NCBI GenBank assembly: GCA_003339415.1
Contig: PDHQ01000052.1
Location: 1-64,000, forward strand
From: Ophiocordyceps camponoti-saundersi (nom. inval.)
Lineage: Eukaryota; Ascomycota; Sordariomycetes; Hypocreales; Ophiocordycipitaceae
Reading direction: 5' to 3'
DNA length: 64,000 nucleotides
The position numbers were made by a program, and so were the translations under genes. Shown piece after piece: positions 47,601 to 61,318 of the stretch. How positions within the stretch are numbered: the first letter of the stretch is position 1; every line of letters begins with the position of its first letter. Below the pieces are notes generated by a model that saw only the letters and a list, made by a program, of their open reading frames with translations, had not been told where the DNA came from and did not search any database.

Positions 47601-50171
47601 TTAATTTATATCTACTAAGTATAAAAGGAATAAAGTTTAAGTAAGTAAAATATAAAATATAATCTTACCTATTAGGGTTATAACTCGAATAAAGCTAAGG
47701 GAGATAATAATTTAACTTTTACTAAATTTAATAGATACTTAGCTAGCGGTAAACTTATTAAGGGATAGTAAAGGTATAAGAAGCTATAATACTTTAAACT
47801 AAGATTAACCTAATATTAATATAGATATTATACCGGTATCGATTAAAATACCTTAAAATATTATCTAAGAGTAGCGGTCTATTAAGGTAAAATAAATAGC
47901 GGGAGCTATAATAGGTACGAGCTTATAAGGGTTATCTCCTATTAGGAAATATATATATATTAATTAATATAATATTTTAGCTACCTAAGGTAATATTAAT
48001 AGTAAGTTTTCCGTTAGTTTTATAATTTAGGGTATATAAAATACTTAAGTTAATTATATAAATAATAAAATATAATATAGAGTTTCGGTAAATTTATAAA
48101 ATAGAAGTGCTTATCCGTTATTACTATCCTCTTTTAGTATTTTTTTTATTTTTTCGAAGTTTATAAGATAAGCGTTAAAGTTAACCTTCGCGCTAATAAA
48201 AATATAATAAGCTAAAAACGAACGTTTAGATACTTAGCGTTCCTTTTCTATATATTTAAAAAACTAATATTTAATCTTACTATAAATAAAATATTTATAG
48301 TTTTATAAAATATTAGCCCTTAAGTTACGAGTAAAGTTACTTCTATTATTATTATAATATTAGTTTAAGGGCTAGTTAAAGGTTTTCTAATATCGGCGAT
48401 TAAGGTAGAAAATATCGGGGCTTAAAGCGTTAGGAGGAGGTAATAGTAAGTAAGAGCTTTAAATATATTATAAGCTACTAGATTAACGAGTTAGGGCTAT
48501 TTTTAGAGAGGAATAGAGGTTAGATATAAGTATTTCTATATCTTTTATAAGTTTAAAAAATATAAATTCTAATTTAAAAACGCTTCGGTAAGCGTTAATA
48601 AGGGTTATCTATAAAAAGGTATTACTAGTATAATTAGAACTAAGAGCACGCTAATAGAGATTTAATTTATTAAAAAATTTCTATAAGACTTTATATAGTT
48701 TACTTTTAGGGTATAAAGTCCGAACTATTTAGTAAGTAGTAAATATTTAATTTATATAATAATAAGAGTAGTTAATATTAATATTAAAATACTTCTATAT
48801 TTAAAGATATATATCGCGGAAAGTAAAAAATTAGTTAATATAATAAAAATAATACTATCTCGCTTAGCCTAAAAAAATATATAGAAAAATCGTATAAAAA
48901 TAAAATAGGTAAATTTTTAATATAAAGTAAATATTTATAAAAATATAAACCTTATTATCTAAAAGGTTATAAGGTTCGCTTAAGTATATAGTATTCTTAT
49001 TTTAAATTTTAGTAAATTAAGTAATTATTTCTAAATTAATATATATATTAGGAAATTTAATTAGGGGTAGTATAGAGAAAATAAAAGTATCCAGCATAGG
49101 TTTATCTTAAAATTAAGGTATTTTCGATAAGAGTCCTTATTAATATTAATAAAGTTTTATATCGGTATCTAAATAAGGACCTTAGCTATTAATATTAAGT
49201 TTAGCTATACTTACTAATAGTTCTTTAATAAGTATATCTAATAAAGATTATATTTTTCGAGTAATAGCTTAAAAGTCCTAGAATAAGTATATTATTAGTT
49301 ACTAAGTAAGTTAAATTAGTAAATTTTAAGATAATATATCTAATTATAATATCTAAAAGTTAGGGATAATTTAGATTTAGATATTCTTAGTATCTAAGCT
49401 AAGCCTTAGTTAGGGTATTATCTACTATTATAAGGTAAGTATAATAATAGTTTAGGTTTCTATCTTAGTTTCTAGTATTAATCTTATAGGGATTATAAGT
49501 CCTAGTTTAAAAGAGGTTTTATTATATACTTAAGCTAGCTATATAGGAGGTTTATTTATATTTAGAAGTTTTTTAAGTTCCTTTAAGGTAGGTTTTTTAA
49601 ATTTACTAATATAAATTCCTTATCTTATAAGAAAGCTTTAAGTAAGGTCTCTTATAAATACTCGTCCTATTTCCTATATTTTCGTTTTCTAGCTATTAAA
49701 ATATTATTAGAAAAGGTTAAATAAAGTAAGACTAAAAAGTTACTTATTATTTTCGATAAATAAGATAAATCTCGCTATCGCTAGTTTAATTATCTTTATA
49801 TTCTTATAATCTCTTAATATATTATTATCTTAGTAATCTAAGTTAAATTAATTCTAATATTATTTCGGAATCTTAGTATATCTAAATACTTCCTAAGTTA
49901 GCTAATTATAATATTTAAGGAGTTTTATTCTATTCTTAGGAGGGGTACTTATAATTATAAGTAAGTTTTTAAACCGGCTTTAGATAGATATCGTAAAGTA
50001 TTTAAGTTAGCTTTTTTAAGAGTTTTAAAAGGGGTCTTATATAGCCCTTTATTAATTCTTTAATTAATTACGGCTTACCTTTATATAGTTATTTTCGTAA
50101 AAGTTTATTATTAAGGTCGATTATTCTATCCTTACTAATTTATAGTTAATTAAATTTTAACTACTAATTAG
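44696..50171 (-). pseudogene. X gag-pol remnant (Ty1/copia)
   Basis: Read on the minus strand from 50171 leftward, this should be gag, protease, integrase, reverse transcriptase and RNase H. The clear landmark is RNase H at 45282-45137. It opens FTNNFFINNSNLS and continues with a KFTLF.N.I block and then SLIKYKKV, the layout of copia RNase H with Asp residues turned to Asn and Trp/Gln codons to stops. The order agrees with Y, where the same motif is better kept. I did not resolve the reverse transcriptase or integrase motifs. No frame is open for more than a few dozen codons. Confidence 0.75.
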
Positions 50172-50583
50172 TATTAGTTAGCTTTTATAATACGTATATA
50201 GGAGTTAATAGTAATTATTAGTACTAAAAGTATAATTCTTTTAGTTTATAATATTCGTTTATATTTTCTTTAAAAATAAAGGGAATTCTATATTTACTTC
50301 TATATAAAATATCTTTACGTATACTCTCTTTTTCTATACTCGATATTAGATTAAGTATAATCTAATCTCTTCCTAAAATTAATCTAATATCGATTAGGAG
50401 TTTATTAAAGCTCCTATTTAAAATACTATAATAAAAATATAATCGAAACTTACCTTACTTTTTATTACCTAAGTCCCTCTAATATATCTTACGTAATATA
50501 CCCCTTTTCCCCCTATCTTAAGTATATATAGATCTTATTCTATACTTATATAGATTTTTAGTTATTCTTATATAAGTCTAATA
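50172..50583 (-). repeat. X 5' LTR (412 bp)
   Basis: Same length as the left LTR. It is followed directly by TTAAT and the next piece of Z. Confidence 0.92.
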
Positions 50584-50588
50584 TTAAT

Positions 50589-51657
50589 ATATTAGCTAGC
50601 GCTTAGTTTTAGCTTTTATACTTACTAATCTCTAAGCGAGTTTTAAACTTACTTTATATAATATTATATAAGCGTATTTTTAATTATAATCTAACTTTAA
50701 ATATATTATTATCGTAACTTTACCGCTAAAGATAAAAAATTAATATTTTAATAATATTATTATCTAAGTTATTAAGCCCCTATATAAGATTATAAAAGCT
50801 AGCGTTTATTAATTTTATACTTACTAAGATTACTATTTCTAATAGCTATAAATATATATATTAACTTTCGATATTTACCTCTTTATTAAATATAAGAATT
50901 AATCTTAGTTTAGACTTATTAGCTTATAAACTAATAATACCTTAATACTTAATATTAAGGCTTTTAGATAATTAAAGGAAAAGTATATATTAAACGCTTA
51001 ATTCCGTACTAAGCTAAAAACCGTACTTAAGGCTAGCGATACCGCGGACTTTAATAGTTTTTAGATTAATATTAACTTAATTTTAATCTATTTTTAGTAA
51101 AAGCGCTAAGCTACTAAGATTTAACTTATTTACCCCTTAGCCCCTAACTCCGCTTAGTAATATTTTAAATAGCGGGTAAGGGGTACTTATATTATTTTTA
51201 TCTATTAACTAGAAGCCGCTTATAATTTATTTATTACCGTATAATATTAATTATTAAAAAAGAGAGATTATAAAAGGCTTAATAAATAATTTTAATAGTA
51301 ATAAGAATATTAAAATTATAAGCTATAATATATTCTTATATTACTAGATAGTATAAAATTATATATATTTACTAATAATTTATTTATAAATAATACTAAT
51401 CTTTCCTTATAAATCGGGTATATTATTATACTTAGATAAGAAATAAGAGGAAAAGATAAGTTTACCTTTTTTAGGAATATTATTTATTAAAGCTTAATAA
51501 AATATAAGAAAGTAACTTAATTTATACTTATTTTAGAAATATATAATATATTAGCTAATTTTAATATTAATATATTTATTAAATTAATATTAATAAGGAT
51601 TTAATTTAAACTTAGATTAAGTATAATTTAAACTATTATATATATAGATTTATACTC
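50589..51657 (+). pseudogene. Z interior, third piece with copia RNase H remnant
   Basis: At 51368-51515 the plus strand reads FTNNLFINNTNLSL, then IGYIIIL, then GKDKFTFFRN, then SLIKYKKVT. It is the same RNase H segment seen on the minus strand in X and Y, which fixes Z as plus-oriented copia. The stretch before it should be the reverse transcriptase 3' part. It ends TACTC (51653-51657), the left duplication of Y. Confidence 0.75.
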
Positions 51658-52067
51658 TATTAGTTAGCCTTCGTAGTGCGTATATAGGAGTTAATAGCGA
51701 TTACTAATATTAAAAGTATAATTCTTTTAGTTTATAATATTCGTTTATATCTTTTCTAAAACGAAGGGAATTCTACTTCTACTTATATATAAAATATTCT
51801 TACATATACTCTCTTCTTCTATACTTAATATTAGATCGAGCATAATCTAATCTTTTCCCGAAACTAATCTAATATTAACTAGGAGTTTATTAAAGCTCCT
51901 ATCTAAAATACTATAATAAAAATATAATCGAAACTTACCTTACTTCTTATTACCTAAGTCCCTTTAATATATCCTACGTAATATACCCCTTTTCCCCCTA
52001 TTCTAAGTATATATAGATCTTATTCTATATTTATATAGATTTTAGTTATTCTTATATAAGTTTAATA
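51658..52067 (-). repeat. Y 3' LTR (410 bp)
   Basis: It starts TATTAGTTAGCC and ends TTTAATA, two bases shorter than in X. Confidence 0.92.
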
Positions 52068-55000
52068 CCGGTAATTTTTTCTTTTTTAGGAAGGGGCGAT
52101 TCCTTAGCTTATACTAAGTTTAGGTATTTCTCCTTTTAAGTTATAAAGCCTTAAACTTAGATATTAAAAATATTAATATCGATTAGGCGTTCTAACGCCT
52201 TATTCGGATTATCCTTAGTTATAGCGTTTATAAGGTTATCTAAACTATTTATTTATTTAATTTCCTTAACTTCCCGGTTCTTATAAGACTTTTTTATTAA
52301 TATAATATTAATTATTAACCTCTTTTCTTTCGTAATCCTAAGCTTTACTAAATATTTATATAATAAGTATAAGTTAGTATAGATAATAATTTAGATTACG
52401 CTTAATCTAAGTTTAGACTAAATTCTTATTAATATTAAGCTAATAAAGATACTAATATCGAAGCTAGCTAATATCTTATATATTTCGAACGCTAGTATAA
52501 ACCGTATTACCTTTTTATATTTTATTAAGCTTTAGTAAATAATATTCCTAAAAAGCGTAAACTTATCTTTACCGCCGGTTTCTTATCTAAGTATAATAAT
52601 ATATCTAATTTATAAGGATAAGTTAGAGTTATTCGTAAAAGAACTATTAGTAAAAATATAAAGCTTTATATTATCTAGCGATATAAAGATATATTATAAT
52701 CCTCGGTTTTAATAATCTTACTATTATCGTAGCTTTTTATTAAGCTTCTCGTAATCTTTTTTATCTGGAGATTATTTCTAAATAGTAATAGAAAGATTAT
52801 AAGCGGCTTTAGGTTAATAGATAAAGGTAATATAAGCACCTTAAGTATATTATTCGAGGTATTACTAAGCGTAATTTAGTATAGAGTAGTTAACGGGTTA
52901 AATCTTAGCCGCCTAGCCCTTTTATCGAAGGGAGATTAAACTTAGGGCGAGGTTAATCTAAGATTTATTAAAGTCTATAATATCCTTAGCTTAGAGGATA
53001 ATTTTAAGTTTAGTGCGGAATTAAGCGGTAGTTATTTACTTATTCTCTAATTATTAAAAGGCTTTTATACTAAGTATAAGAGTATTATCGGTTTATAAAT
53101 TAATAAGCTTAAAATACGCTTAATCGCTATATTTAATAAGGAGGTAAGTATCGAAAATTAATATCTATATTTATAGCTATTAAAGATAGTAGTTTTAGTA
53201 AGTTTAAAATTAGTAAATATTAGCCTTTATAATATTATATAGTAGCTTAATAACGCGGATTATAATATCCGAAAGGTATTAGTTTTTTATTTTAAAAGGA
53301 AGCGTAGCGATAATAGTCCTTTTAAGGTTAGATTATAATTATAAGTACGCTTAGGTAATATTATATAAGGCTAGTTTAAAGCTTAATAAAAGGGTAGTAG
53401 GGGTAAGAGCGAGAATAAGCTATTAGCTAACTTATTATATTATCGGGGATTAGGTAAAGATAGTATCCTTACCCTTATTATTATAACCTATAATAATAAG
53501 CTTAGATTTTTTATATAAGTAGTCGGTGCCTATCCCCTTAATTTCCTAAACTATATAAGCTTTAAAAATATAAACGCTATAATACTTAATAGTATTATAT
53601 TTTTTAAAGGAAAAGATACTATAGCTAATAAGGTTATTAATCTCCTAGGTATCCGAGGCCTTAAAAAGTTAGCTAGCTATTATAATCTTTCTTTTAGCTT
53701 AAAGCTTAAAAAATAACGATATATTATCTTTTTCCTTTTACGTTATAAAAGCGTTATCTATAGAGAGATTTCGAGGAATACGTATAATAATCCTTAGATA
53801 AAGCGTTACTCGGGATAATACTAAAATTAAGTTAATATTAAAAGGAGGTAAAGTTAGTATCGATTCGGGGCCTTTATATAAAAGTATTAAAAAAAGGCGG
53901 ATATATATAAACTAGAAAAAATAAAGTCCGTATAGGAGATCGATAGTAATATTATAGCCGTTAATAAAGAGAAGGATATATAGTCCTATCTATTTACTAA
54001 GTTTACGCTAAACGTAAACTTAGCTATTTAAAGGTAGCTATAAAATATCGGAGATATCGGGGCTATTTTATATAAATAAAGTATCGTAGATTATCTATTA
54101 GGTATAATATTTCTAAAGTTTAGTTATAGCTTTTTAGATAGCGGTAGCTTATCGTAAAGTAAAAAAGGTTAGAGCTAAGTTAGGGTATACGCGTAAGTAG
54201 GCTTTAAAAACTAAAAAGGTTAGGATAAGTTTATTAAGTTTTACTATATTATTAATTACTTTTATAGCTATTTATAAAATAAAATCCTAATTAATATTAA
54301 GTTAAAGTTTAGCTAAGATTACTTTATAAGCGTATCGAAGGGGGGTATAATATTATTTAACTTTCTTAACTAACTAATATACCTTAACGGGGACTTAGGT
54401 ATATATAATACCTAAAGTAGCGGCCTCGGAATAAAACTCTTAAAAGTCGAAGTTTTTTTTAGTATTATAACGAATAATATTAGGGGGTTTAAGGTAAGTA
54501 TCGATTTAGATTATACGAAAGGTATTCTAAGTATTTTTCGCAGAGAGAGATAGGAGAAACCGGGTAGCTTAGAAAGCTATAGCTTAGTTAATAGCGTATA
54601 AGATAGCTTATTAGTTAATATAAAAAATATCTACGATAACCTTAAAGTTAAAATTACGGTTATCTTTTAGCTTAAATTTAAACTATTAGGGCGCGGGGCT
54701 ATTTAATTAGTATTAACGATAGATTTTAAAGATAGCCTTAATAGCTTAGATATTAGTATTATATCCGGCCTAAGTAAGTAATTAGTATAGATAAGATATA
54801 CTAAGGTACTTAAATTATTTATAAATTTAGCGTATCTCCTACTTAGTAAAATACGATACGGCTTTTTCTAAGGGTAAAAAAAAAACTAAAAATAACTTTA
54901 TTTACGTATAATAGGGATCTTAGTTATACGGTAGATAAGGTAATTTAAAATATTACGGAAAAATATTCTTAGTTAATCTATATTTACTAAGTATAAAAAG

Positions 55001-57543
55001 AATAGGGTTTAAGTAAGTAAGATATAAAATATAATCTTACCTATTAAGGTTATAACTTAAATAAAGCTAAAGGAGGTAATAATTTAGCTTTTACCGAATT
55101 TAATAAATACTTAGCTAGCGGTAAACTTATTAAGGGATAGTAAGGGTATAAGAAGCTATAATATTTCGAACTAAGATTAACCTAATATCGATATAAATAC
55201 TATACTAATATCGATTAGAATACCTTAGAATATTATCTAAAAATAGCGGTTTATTAAGGTAAAATAAGTAGCGGGAGCTATAATAAGTATAGGCTTATAG
55301 GGGTTATCTCCTATTAGGAAATATATATATACTAACTAATATAATATTTTAGCTACCTAAGGTAATATTAATAGTAAGTTTTCTATTAGTTTTATAATTC
55401 GGGGTATATAAAATATTTAAGTTAATTATATAAACGATAATATATAGTATAGAGTTTCGGTAAATTTATAAGATAGGAGTGCCTATCTATTATCGCTATC
55501 CTCCTTTAGTATTTTTTCTATCCCTTCGAATTCTATAAGATAAGCGTTAAAGTTAACCTTTATACTAGTAAAAGTATAATAAGCTAGAAATATATATCTA
55601 AATATTTTACGTTCCTTATCCGTATATTTAAAAGACTAATATTTAGTCTTACCGTAAACGAAGTATTTACGGTTCTATAAGGTATTAGCCCTTAAGTTAC
55701 GAGTAAAGTTACTTCCGCTATTATTACGATATCGGTTTAAGGGCTAGTTAATAGTTTTCTAATATTAGCGATTAAGGTAGAAAATATTAAGGTTTAGAGC
55801 GTTAAGAGGAGGTAATAGTAAGTAAAAGCTTTAAATATATTATAAGCTACTAGATTAATAAGTTAGGGCTATTTCTAGAAAGGAACGGAGGTTAGATATA
55901 AGCGTCTCCGTATCTTTCGCGAGTCTAAAAAGTATAAATTCTAATTTAAGGACGCCTCGGTAAGTATTAATAAAAGTTATTCGTAAAAAGGCGTTATTAG
56001 TATAATTAGAACTAAGAGTATACTAATAAAAATCTAATTTATTAAAAAGTTTCTATAGGACTTTATATAGTTTACTTTTAAAGTATAAAGTCCGAACTAT
56101 TTAATAAGTAGTAGATATTTAATCCGTATAATAATAAAAATAGTTAACGTTTATATTAAAATACTTTTATATTTAAAAATATATATCGCGAAAAGTAAAA
56201 AACTAGTTAATATAATTAAGATAATACTATCTCGCTTAGCTTAAAAGAATATATAGGAAAATCGTATAAAAATAAAATAAGTAAATTTCTAGTATAAAGT
56301 AAGTATTTATAAAAATATAGACCTTATTATCTAAGAGGTTATAAGGTTCGCCTAAGTATATAGTATTCTTATCTTAGATTTTAGTAAATTAAGTAATTAT
56401 TTCTAAATTAATATATATATTAGGAAATTTAATTAGGGGTAATATAAAGAAAATAAAAGCGTTTAGTATAAGTTTATCTTAAAATTAAGGTATTTTTAAT
56501 AAGAGTCCTTATTAATATCGATAAAGTTCTATATCGGTATCTAAATAAAGACCTTAGCTATTAATATTAAGTTTAGCTATACTTACTAATAGTTCTTTAA
56601 TAGGTATATCTAGTAAGGACTATATTCTTCGAGCGGTAGCTTAAGGGTCCTAGAATCGGTATATTATCGGTTATTAAGTAAGTTAAACTAGTAAGTTTTA
56701 AAATAATATATTTAATTATAATACCTAAAAATTAGGGATAATTTAGATTTAGGCGTTCCTAATATCTAAGCTAGGCCCTAGCTAAGGTATTATCTACTAT
56801 TACGAGGTAGGTATAGTAGTAGTTTAGGTTTCTATCTTAGTTTTTAGTATTAATCTAATAGGGATTATAAGTCCTAGTTTAAAAGAGGTTTTGCTATATA
56901 CTTAAGCTAGCTATATAGGAGATTTATCTATAGTTAGAAATTTTTCGAGTTCTTTTAGGGCGGGTTTTTTAGATTTACCGATATAAATTCCTCGTTTTAT
57001 AAGAAAGCTTCGGGTAAGGTCTTTTATAAATACTTATCCTATTTCCCACGTTTTCGATTTCTAGCTATTAAAATATCGTTAGAAAAGGTTAAATAAAGTA
57101 AGATTAGAGAGTTACTTATCGCTTTCGATAAATAAGATAAATCTCGCTATCGCTAGTTTAATTATCTCTACGTTTTTATAATCTCCTAATATATTATTAT
57201 CCTAGTAATCTAAGTTAAACTAATTTTAATATCGTTTCGGGATTTTAGTATATCTAAATACTTCCTAAGTTAGCTAGTTATAGTATTTAAGGAATTCTAT
57301 TTTATTTTCGAGAGGGGTGCTTATAGTTATAAGTAAGTTTTTAAACTAGCTTTAGATAGATATCGTAAAGTATTCGGGTTAGCTTCTTTAAAAGTTCTAA
57401 AAGGGGTCTTACGTAGCCCTTTATTAATTCTTTAATCGATTATAGCTTACTTTTATATAGTTACTTTCGTAAGAGTCTATTATTAAAGTCGATTATTCCG
57501 TCCTTACTAATCTATAATTAATTAAATTTTAACTACTAATTAA
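52068..57543 (-). pseudogene. Y gag-pol remnant (Ty1/copia)
   Basis: The best-kept copia interior in the window, though still dead. RNase H on the minus strand at 52654-52509 opens FTNSSFTNNSNLS and continues with GGKDKFTLFRN, closer to normal copia than X. Remaining domains are inferred from collinearity and element order. Differences between X and Y are almost all C/T or G/A, as expected for RIP acting separately on two copies. Confidence 0.75.
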
Positions 57544-57953
57544 TATTAGTTAGCCTTCGTAGTACGTATATAGGAGTTAATAGCGATTATTAGTACTAAA
57601 AGTATAATTTTTCTAGTTTATAATATTCGTTTATATTTTTTCTAAAATAAAGGGAATTCTATTTCTACTTATATATAAAATATCCTTATATATGCTCTTT
57701 TCTTTTATACTCGATATTAGATTAAGTATAATCTAATCTTTTCCCGAAACTAATCTAATATTAACTAGGAGTCTATTAAAGCTCCTATCTAAAATACTAT
57801 AATAAAAATATAATCGAAACTTACCTTACTTCTTATTACCTAAGTCCCTTTAATATATCCTACGTAATATACCCCTTTTCCCCCTATCCTAAATATATAT
57901 AAATTTTATTCTATACCTATATAGATTTTAATTATTCTTATATAAGTTTAATA
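57544..57953 (-). repeat. Y 5' LTR (410 bp)
   Basis: Partner of 51658-52067. It is followed by the right target duplication TACTC and the next piece of Z. Confidence 0.92.
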
Positions 57954-57958
57954 TACTC

Positions 57959-58154
57959 TTTATATAAATATTTTATAAAACTTAAGATTATAAAGGAAAA
58001 AAGGTTAATAATTAATATTATATTAATAAAAGAATTATATAAAAACCGTAAAGTTAAAAAAATCTAATAAATTAATAAATAAGATAACTTAGTAAACGCG
58101 ATAATTAAAGAGAATCTTAATAAGGCGCTAAAACGCTTAATTAATATAAATACC
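57959..58154 (+). pseudogene. Z interior, fourth piece (end of pol)
   Basis: This 196 bp aligns in reverse to X at about 44820-45020, just downstream of RNase H. It ends ATACC (58150-58154), the left duplication of U. Confidence 0.8.
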
Positions 58155-58662
58155 TATTAGTTAAGCATCCTTCCTAAGCTAAATAAGTAGCTAGAGTTAT
58201 ATTATAAACTTCTTATAATAAAGATACTAATAAATTAAACTTAGATTATATATATTATATTAACTTAGATAATAAGGTTCGGGTAACTTATCTAGATTAT
58301 ATAGCGTATAGGAATATTACGTTTACTATACGATATACTCCGGCTAATAAAGTTATAAAAAATTAAATAATAACTTTACTTATAACTTATCTTTCTCTTA
58401 AAAAGTATAGGAAAATAAGTATATTATATATACGTTCCCCCTTCTACTAACTACCTCCCTATCCTCCTCTTATATTAACTTCGTATATTATATTAATATT
58501 ATATTAGTTTTAGATCGGTATTATCTTAAGTTTAACTCCTCTTTATATATATCCTTAACCTTTTATTTTATTTATATAAAGATAGTTATCTTTACGATAC
58601 GTGCTACGCGTATTTAACGCGTATTATATTCCTAAGTAGCTAGTAATATATATATTCTAATA
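58155..58662. repeat. U left LTR (508 bp)
   Basis: It begins TATTAGTTAAGC and ends TTCTAATA. Homologous to 25215-25723 (T). Confidence 0.92.
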
Positions 58663-59520
58663 TTAGTAGCTTTTCTTTTTATAGTTAGGAATATATATTT
58701 ATTAAGTAAGTAATTTAAGTATAATTAGGTTCTTTTAGTAGCTCTCGTAAATCGAATTATTTTTTTATTTTTAAAGATTTATATAATTTAGGACTAGTAG
58801 ATACCTTTACCTTACTAATTTATAGATAAACTTAGGTTAATATTATACCGATATCTAATATATTTCTTAATAATTTTAATATAATTTCCTAAGATAGTAC
58901 GCGTTAAGCTATATATCGCGTCTCCCTATTATCTATACTCCGTAAATAATAGATAAGGTTTAGGTAGTAAACTTAATACTATATATTATTACTAGCTTAA
59001 AGCTTAACGCTATATATTATTAGCCGCCGCTATAAGCTAGTCCCGGGGCTCGGTTACTTCTAAATTTTAGGACCGGTAAATAACTCCTTTAAATATAATA
59101 TAAGCTAGCTATAAGGATATTACCGAAGCGTCTTATTTTAGAAACCTTTAGTAAATACCGGCCGCGTAAAGGGAAATCTCCCCTATTAACCGGTAAACCT
59201 CTATAGCTAGTAAAAGTTATCTCCTTCCTATAATACTAAGCGTTCCTATACCGTAATATTTATAATTCCGCCGGGTTATTATAGTTTTTATATTATAATA
59301 CCCCTAGGGTAGCGTGATTCTTAACCTTAGGGGTACCGTAATCTCCTAATAATATTTTCTTTCTAATTTAAGGACTAGAGAAATAAAAAATAAATATAAT
59401 ATAGTATACTAAATAAAGAACGTAATACTTAGTAAACTTTCGCCGGGTTATCTACGAAAAACGGATAAGAAAAACTAAGGTAGTTATAAAGAGGGAAGGG
59501 AAAAAAAAAAATTTTAAAAA
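58663..59520. other. U interior, left part
   Basis: It is homologous to T at 25724-26209 and to the sequences flanking Z (28570-28809 and 62369-62460). A short inverted repeat, CCCCTAGGG...CCTTAGGGG, lies at 59301-59334. I see no protein motif. Confidence 0.6.
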
Positions 59521-59604
59521 GGGGGGGGGGGGGGGGGGGGGGTATTTAAACATAAGGGGTTTTAACCTGTGATAGTGAAGAAGGGGGGGGGGGGGGGGGG
59601 GGGG
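59521..59604. repeat. Two 22-base G homopolymers
   Basis: G runs at 59521-59542 and 59583-59604, each 22 long as given, bracket 40 bp that still contain CpA and TpG. Homopolymers this long are prone to sequencing error, so exact lengths are uncertain. They could form G-quadruplexes. The other P interior (62460-62466) has only a short G run at this point. Confidence 0.8.
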
Positions 59605-59783
59605 ATATTTATACCTAAGAGGTATATACCTCTTATATCTATAAAAGGGGTTAATATATGCCGATATATTACCTATAAAAGGGGTAAGTATATACCTTAT
59701 CTAGCGGGGTAAATTAGTAACTTAGTACTTTACTTATAAATTACCCCGCGCTTAAGCTTTTTATTCTTTTCCTTTTCTTTTTA

Positions 59784-59834
<51 letters not shown>

Positions 59835-61318
59835 AGAAAGTAAGTTTAAGTTAATCCTAAGTTAATATCGTAGTAAGCTTTTACTAACTTTAACTTAAGA
59901 TTTATTATATATTAGGACCGCCCCCTTATATGCTTACCGCTTTATATAGTTATTAAATTATTATTTTAAGTCCCGAGTCTAAGAATAATATTAACGATAA
60001 CGATATTTTTAAAGCTTTAATTTGCTAGCGGCGTAAAAGTATATTAAATCTAGCTTTAATTCGTATTAATTATAAGTTAAAATTAACCTAGTTTCTAATA
60101 TATTTTAAACTTAGCTTTAAATATATATTACGCGCGTCCTACCCCTATCTCTTTTACGCGCCCCTTATAAGCTCTTTTTACGGTATCCGCGATTACTTTT
60201 CGCCCGCGCCTATAAATATTATTACTTATTTTCGCGGCGACGCTTATTATATTTTATTAAGTACGACCCGCCGAGCGTAATCTTTTTATATCCCCGCCGC
60301 CGCTTACGCTATTATTTTAAGTATAGCGCGACGCTATTTAGCGTAGCGATATTAAAAAGGTGCCCCTATACTAAAATTATATTAGCTATATAAGTAAGTA
60401 AAAGCTAAAAATTAATACCTATTAGGAATAGGTATTTTAATTAATAACCGCTTATTACTAATATGCTAAAAAAGGTATCTAGTATAATAATATATATATA
60501 GCTTATTAAAACTTAACTTTATATAAACTAATACTAACTTAATAAACTATCCCGGCTATTATTACCTTTATATAAGCTTTTACTATATTTATAAGCGATA
60601 ATACGCCTTTATATAAAAATTAGTATGCTAAAATAAGTCTAATAATAATTTAATCTTTATTTATATTTAAGTTAATATTTAATAAATATTACTAGTATAG
60701 TAATATTACTTAGCTAGCTTTACGCGATCGTCGCGCGTCGCGCCCTCTTAGACGTCCGCGTTAGGAGTAGGGGTAGGGGACTCTAGTTTTAAAGATTTTA
60801 CTTTTTTTTTTTTTTCTTATTATTTTTTTTCTTTTATTATTTTTATCTCTTATATATTACTAAATTAACTTAATTATAAGAGACTTCTAATACTAAACTT
60901 ATAAAAGCTTAGTAAATAATAATTATAGAGTAACTATTAAAATTAATCTAAAGTTAATAAGATTTTAGGTCGAAATCGAAGTAAGTTCTTAAAAATCCTA
61001 GACTAAAAGTAAAAAGAAGAAAGAATAGATAATATTAACTTATAATAAGTTATCGCCGAGTATTAGGATATTCGAATTATTAAGTTACTAACTAGATATT
61101 AGTTAAAATATATTTATACGTTATCGAAATAATAATTATAGTTTCCTAGAAATTAGTATTTTAATAAATATCTATTATTTAAATTATTTTTCTATTTCCG
61201 ATCTAAACTAAAGTTAAATAATAACGAAGCTAGTATTTTAGCTTACGTTAGTTAACTAAGTTTTAAGTAATAAAAGGTAGTTAAGTCCGTAATATAACCT
61301 AGCTTTATTACTAATTAG
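59605..61318. other. U interior, right part with (TTA)n
   Basis: It contains pairs of AAAAGGGGT-type units around 59645-59690, a (TTA)n tract at 59788-59829, then about 1.5 kb. Only the last ~500 bp (60840-61140) are close to the P interiors at 24960-25214 and 63700-64000. The middle (59900-60800) is different and GC-richer in places (60120-60360), so P subfamilies differ there. No reading frame is recognised. Confidence 0.6.

Larger units (their letters stand above)
44284..50583 (-). mobile_element. X: Ty1/copia element, antisense, nested in Z
   Basis: The element is 6,300 bp with two 412 bp LTRs (44284-44695 and 50172-50583), flanked by TTAAT at 44279-44283 and 50584-50588. LTR ends are TATTAG...CTAATA on the plus strand. 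The interior of about 5.5 kb is collinear with Y over its whole length and, in reverse, with the pieces of Z. A copia RNase H remnant near the left end puts coding on the minus strand. Confidence 0.94.
51658..57953 (-). mobile_element. Y: second antisense Ty1/copia element nested in Z
   Basis: The element is 6,296 bp with 410 bp LTRs (51658-52067 and 57544-57953), flanked by TACTC at 51653-51657 and 57954-57958. It is collinear with X and in the same orientation. Its duplication and insertion point differ from X's, so X and Y are independent insertions 1,069 bp apart in Z, not a tandem copy. Confidence 0.94.

Noticed and set aside
44284..57953. A tandem segmental duplication of one copia element.
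   Set aside because: The two copies have different 5 bp duplications (TTAAT and TACTC), and the 1,069 bp between them is unique Z sequence, so they are separate insertions.
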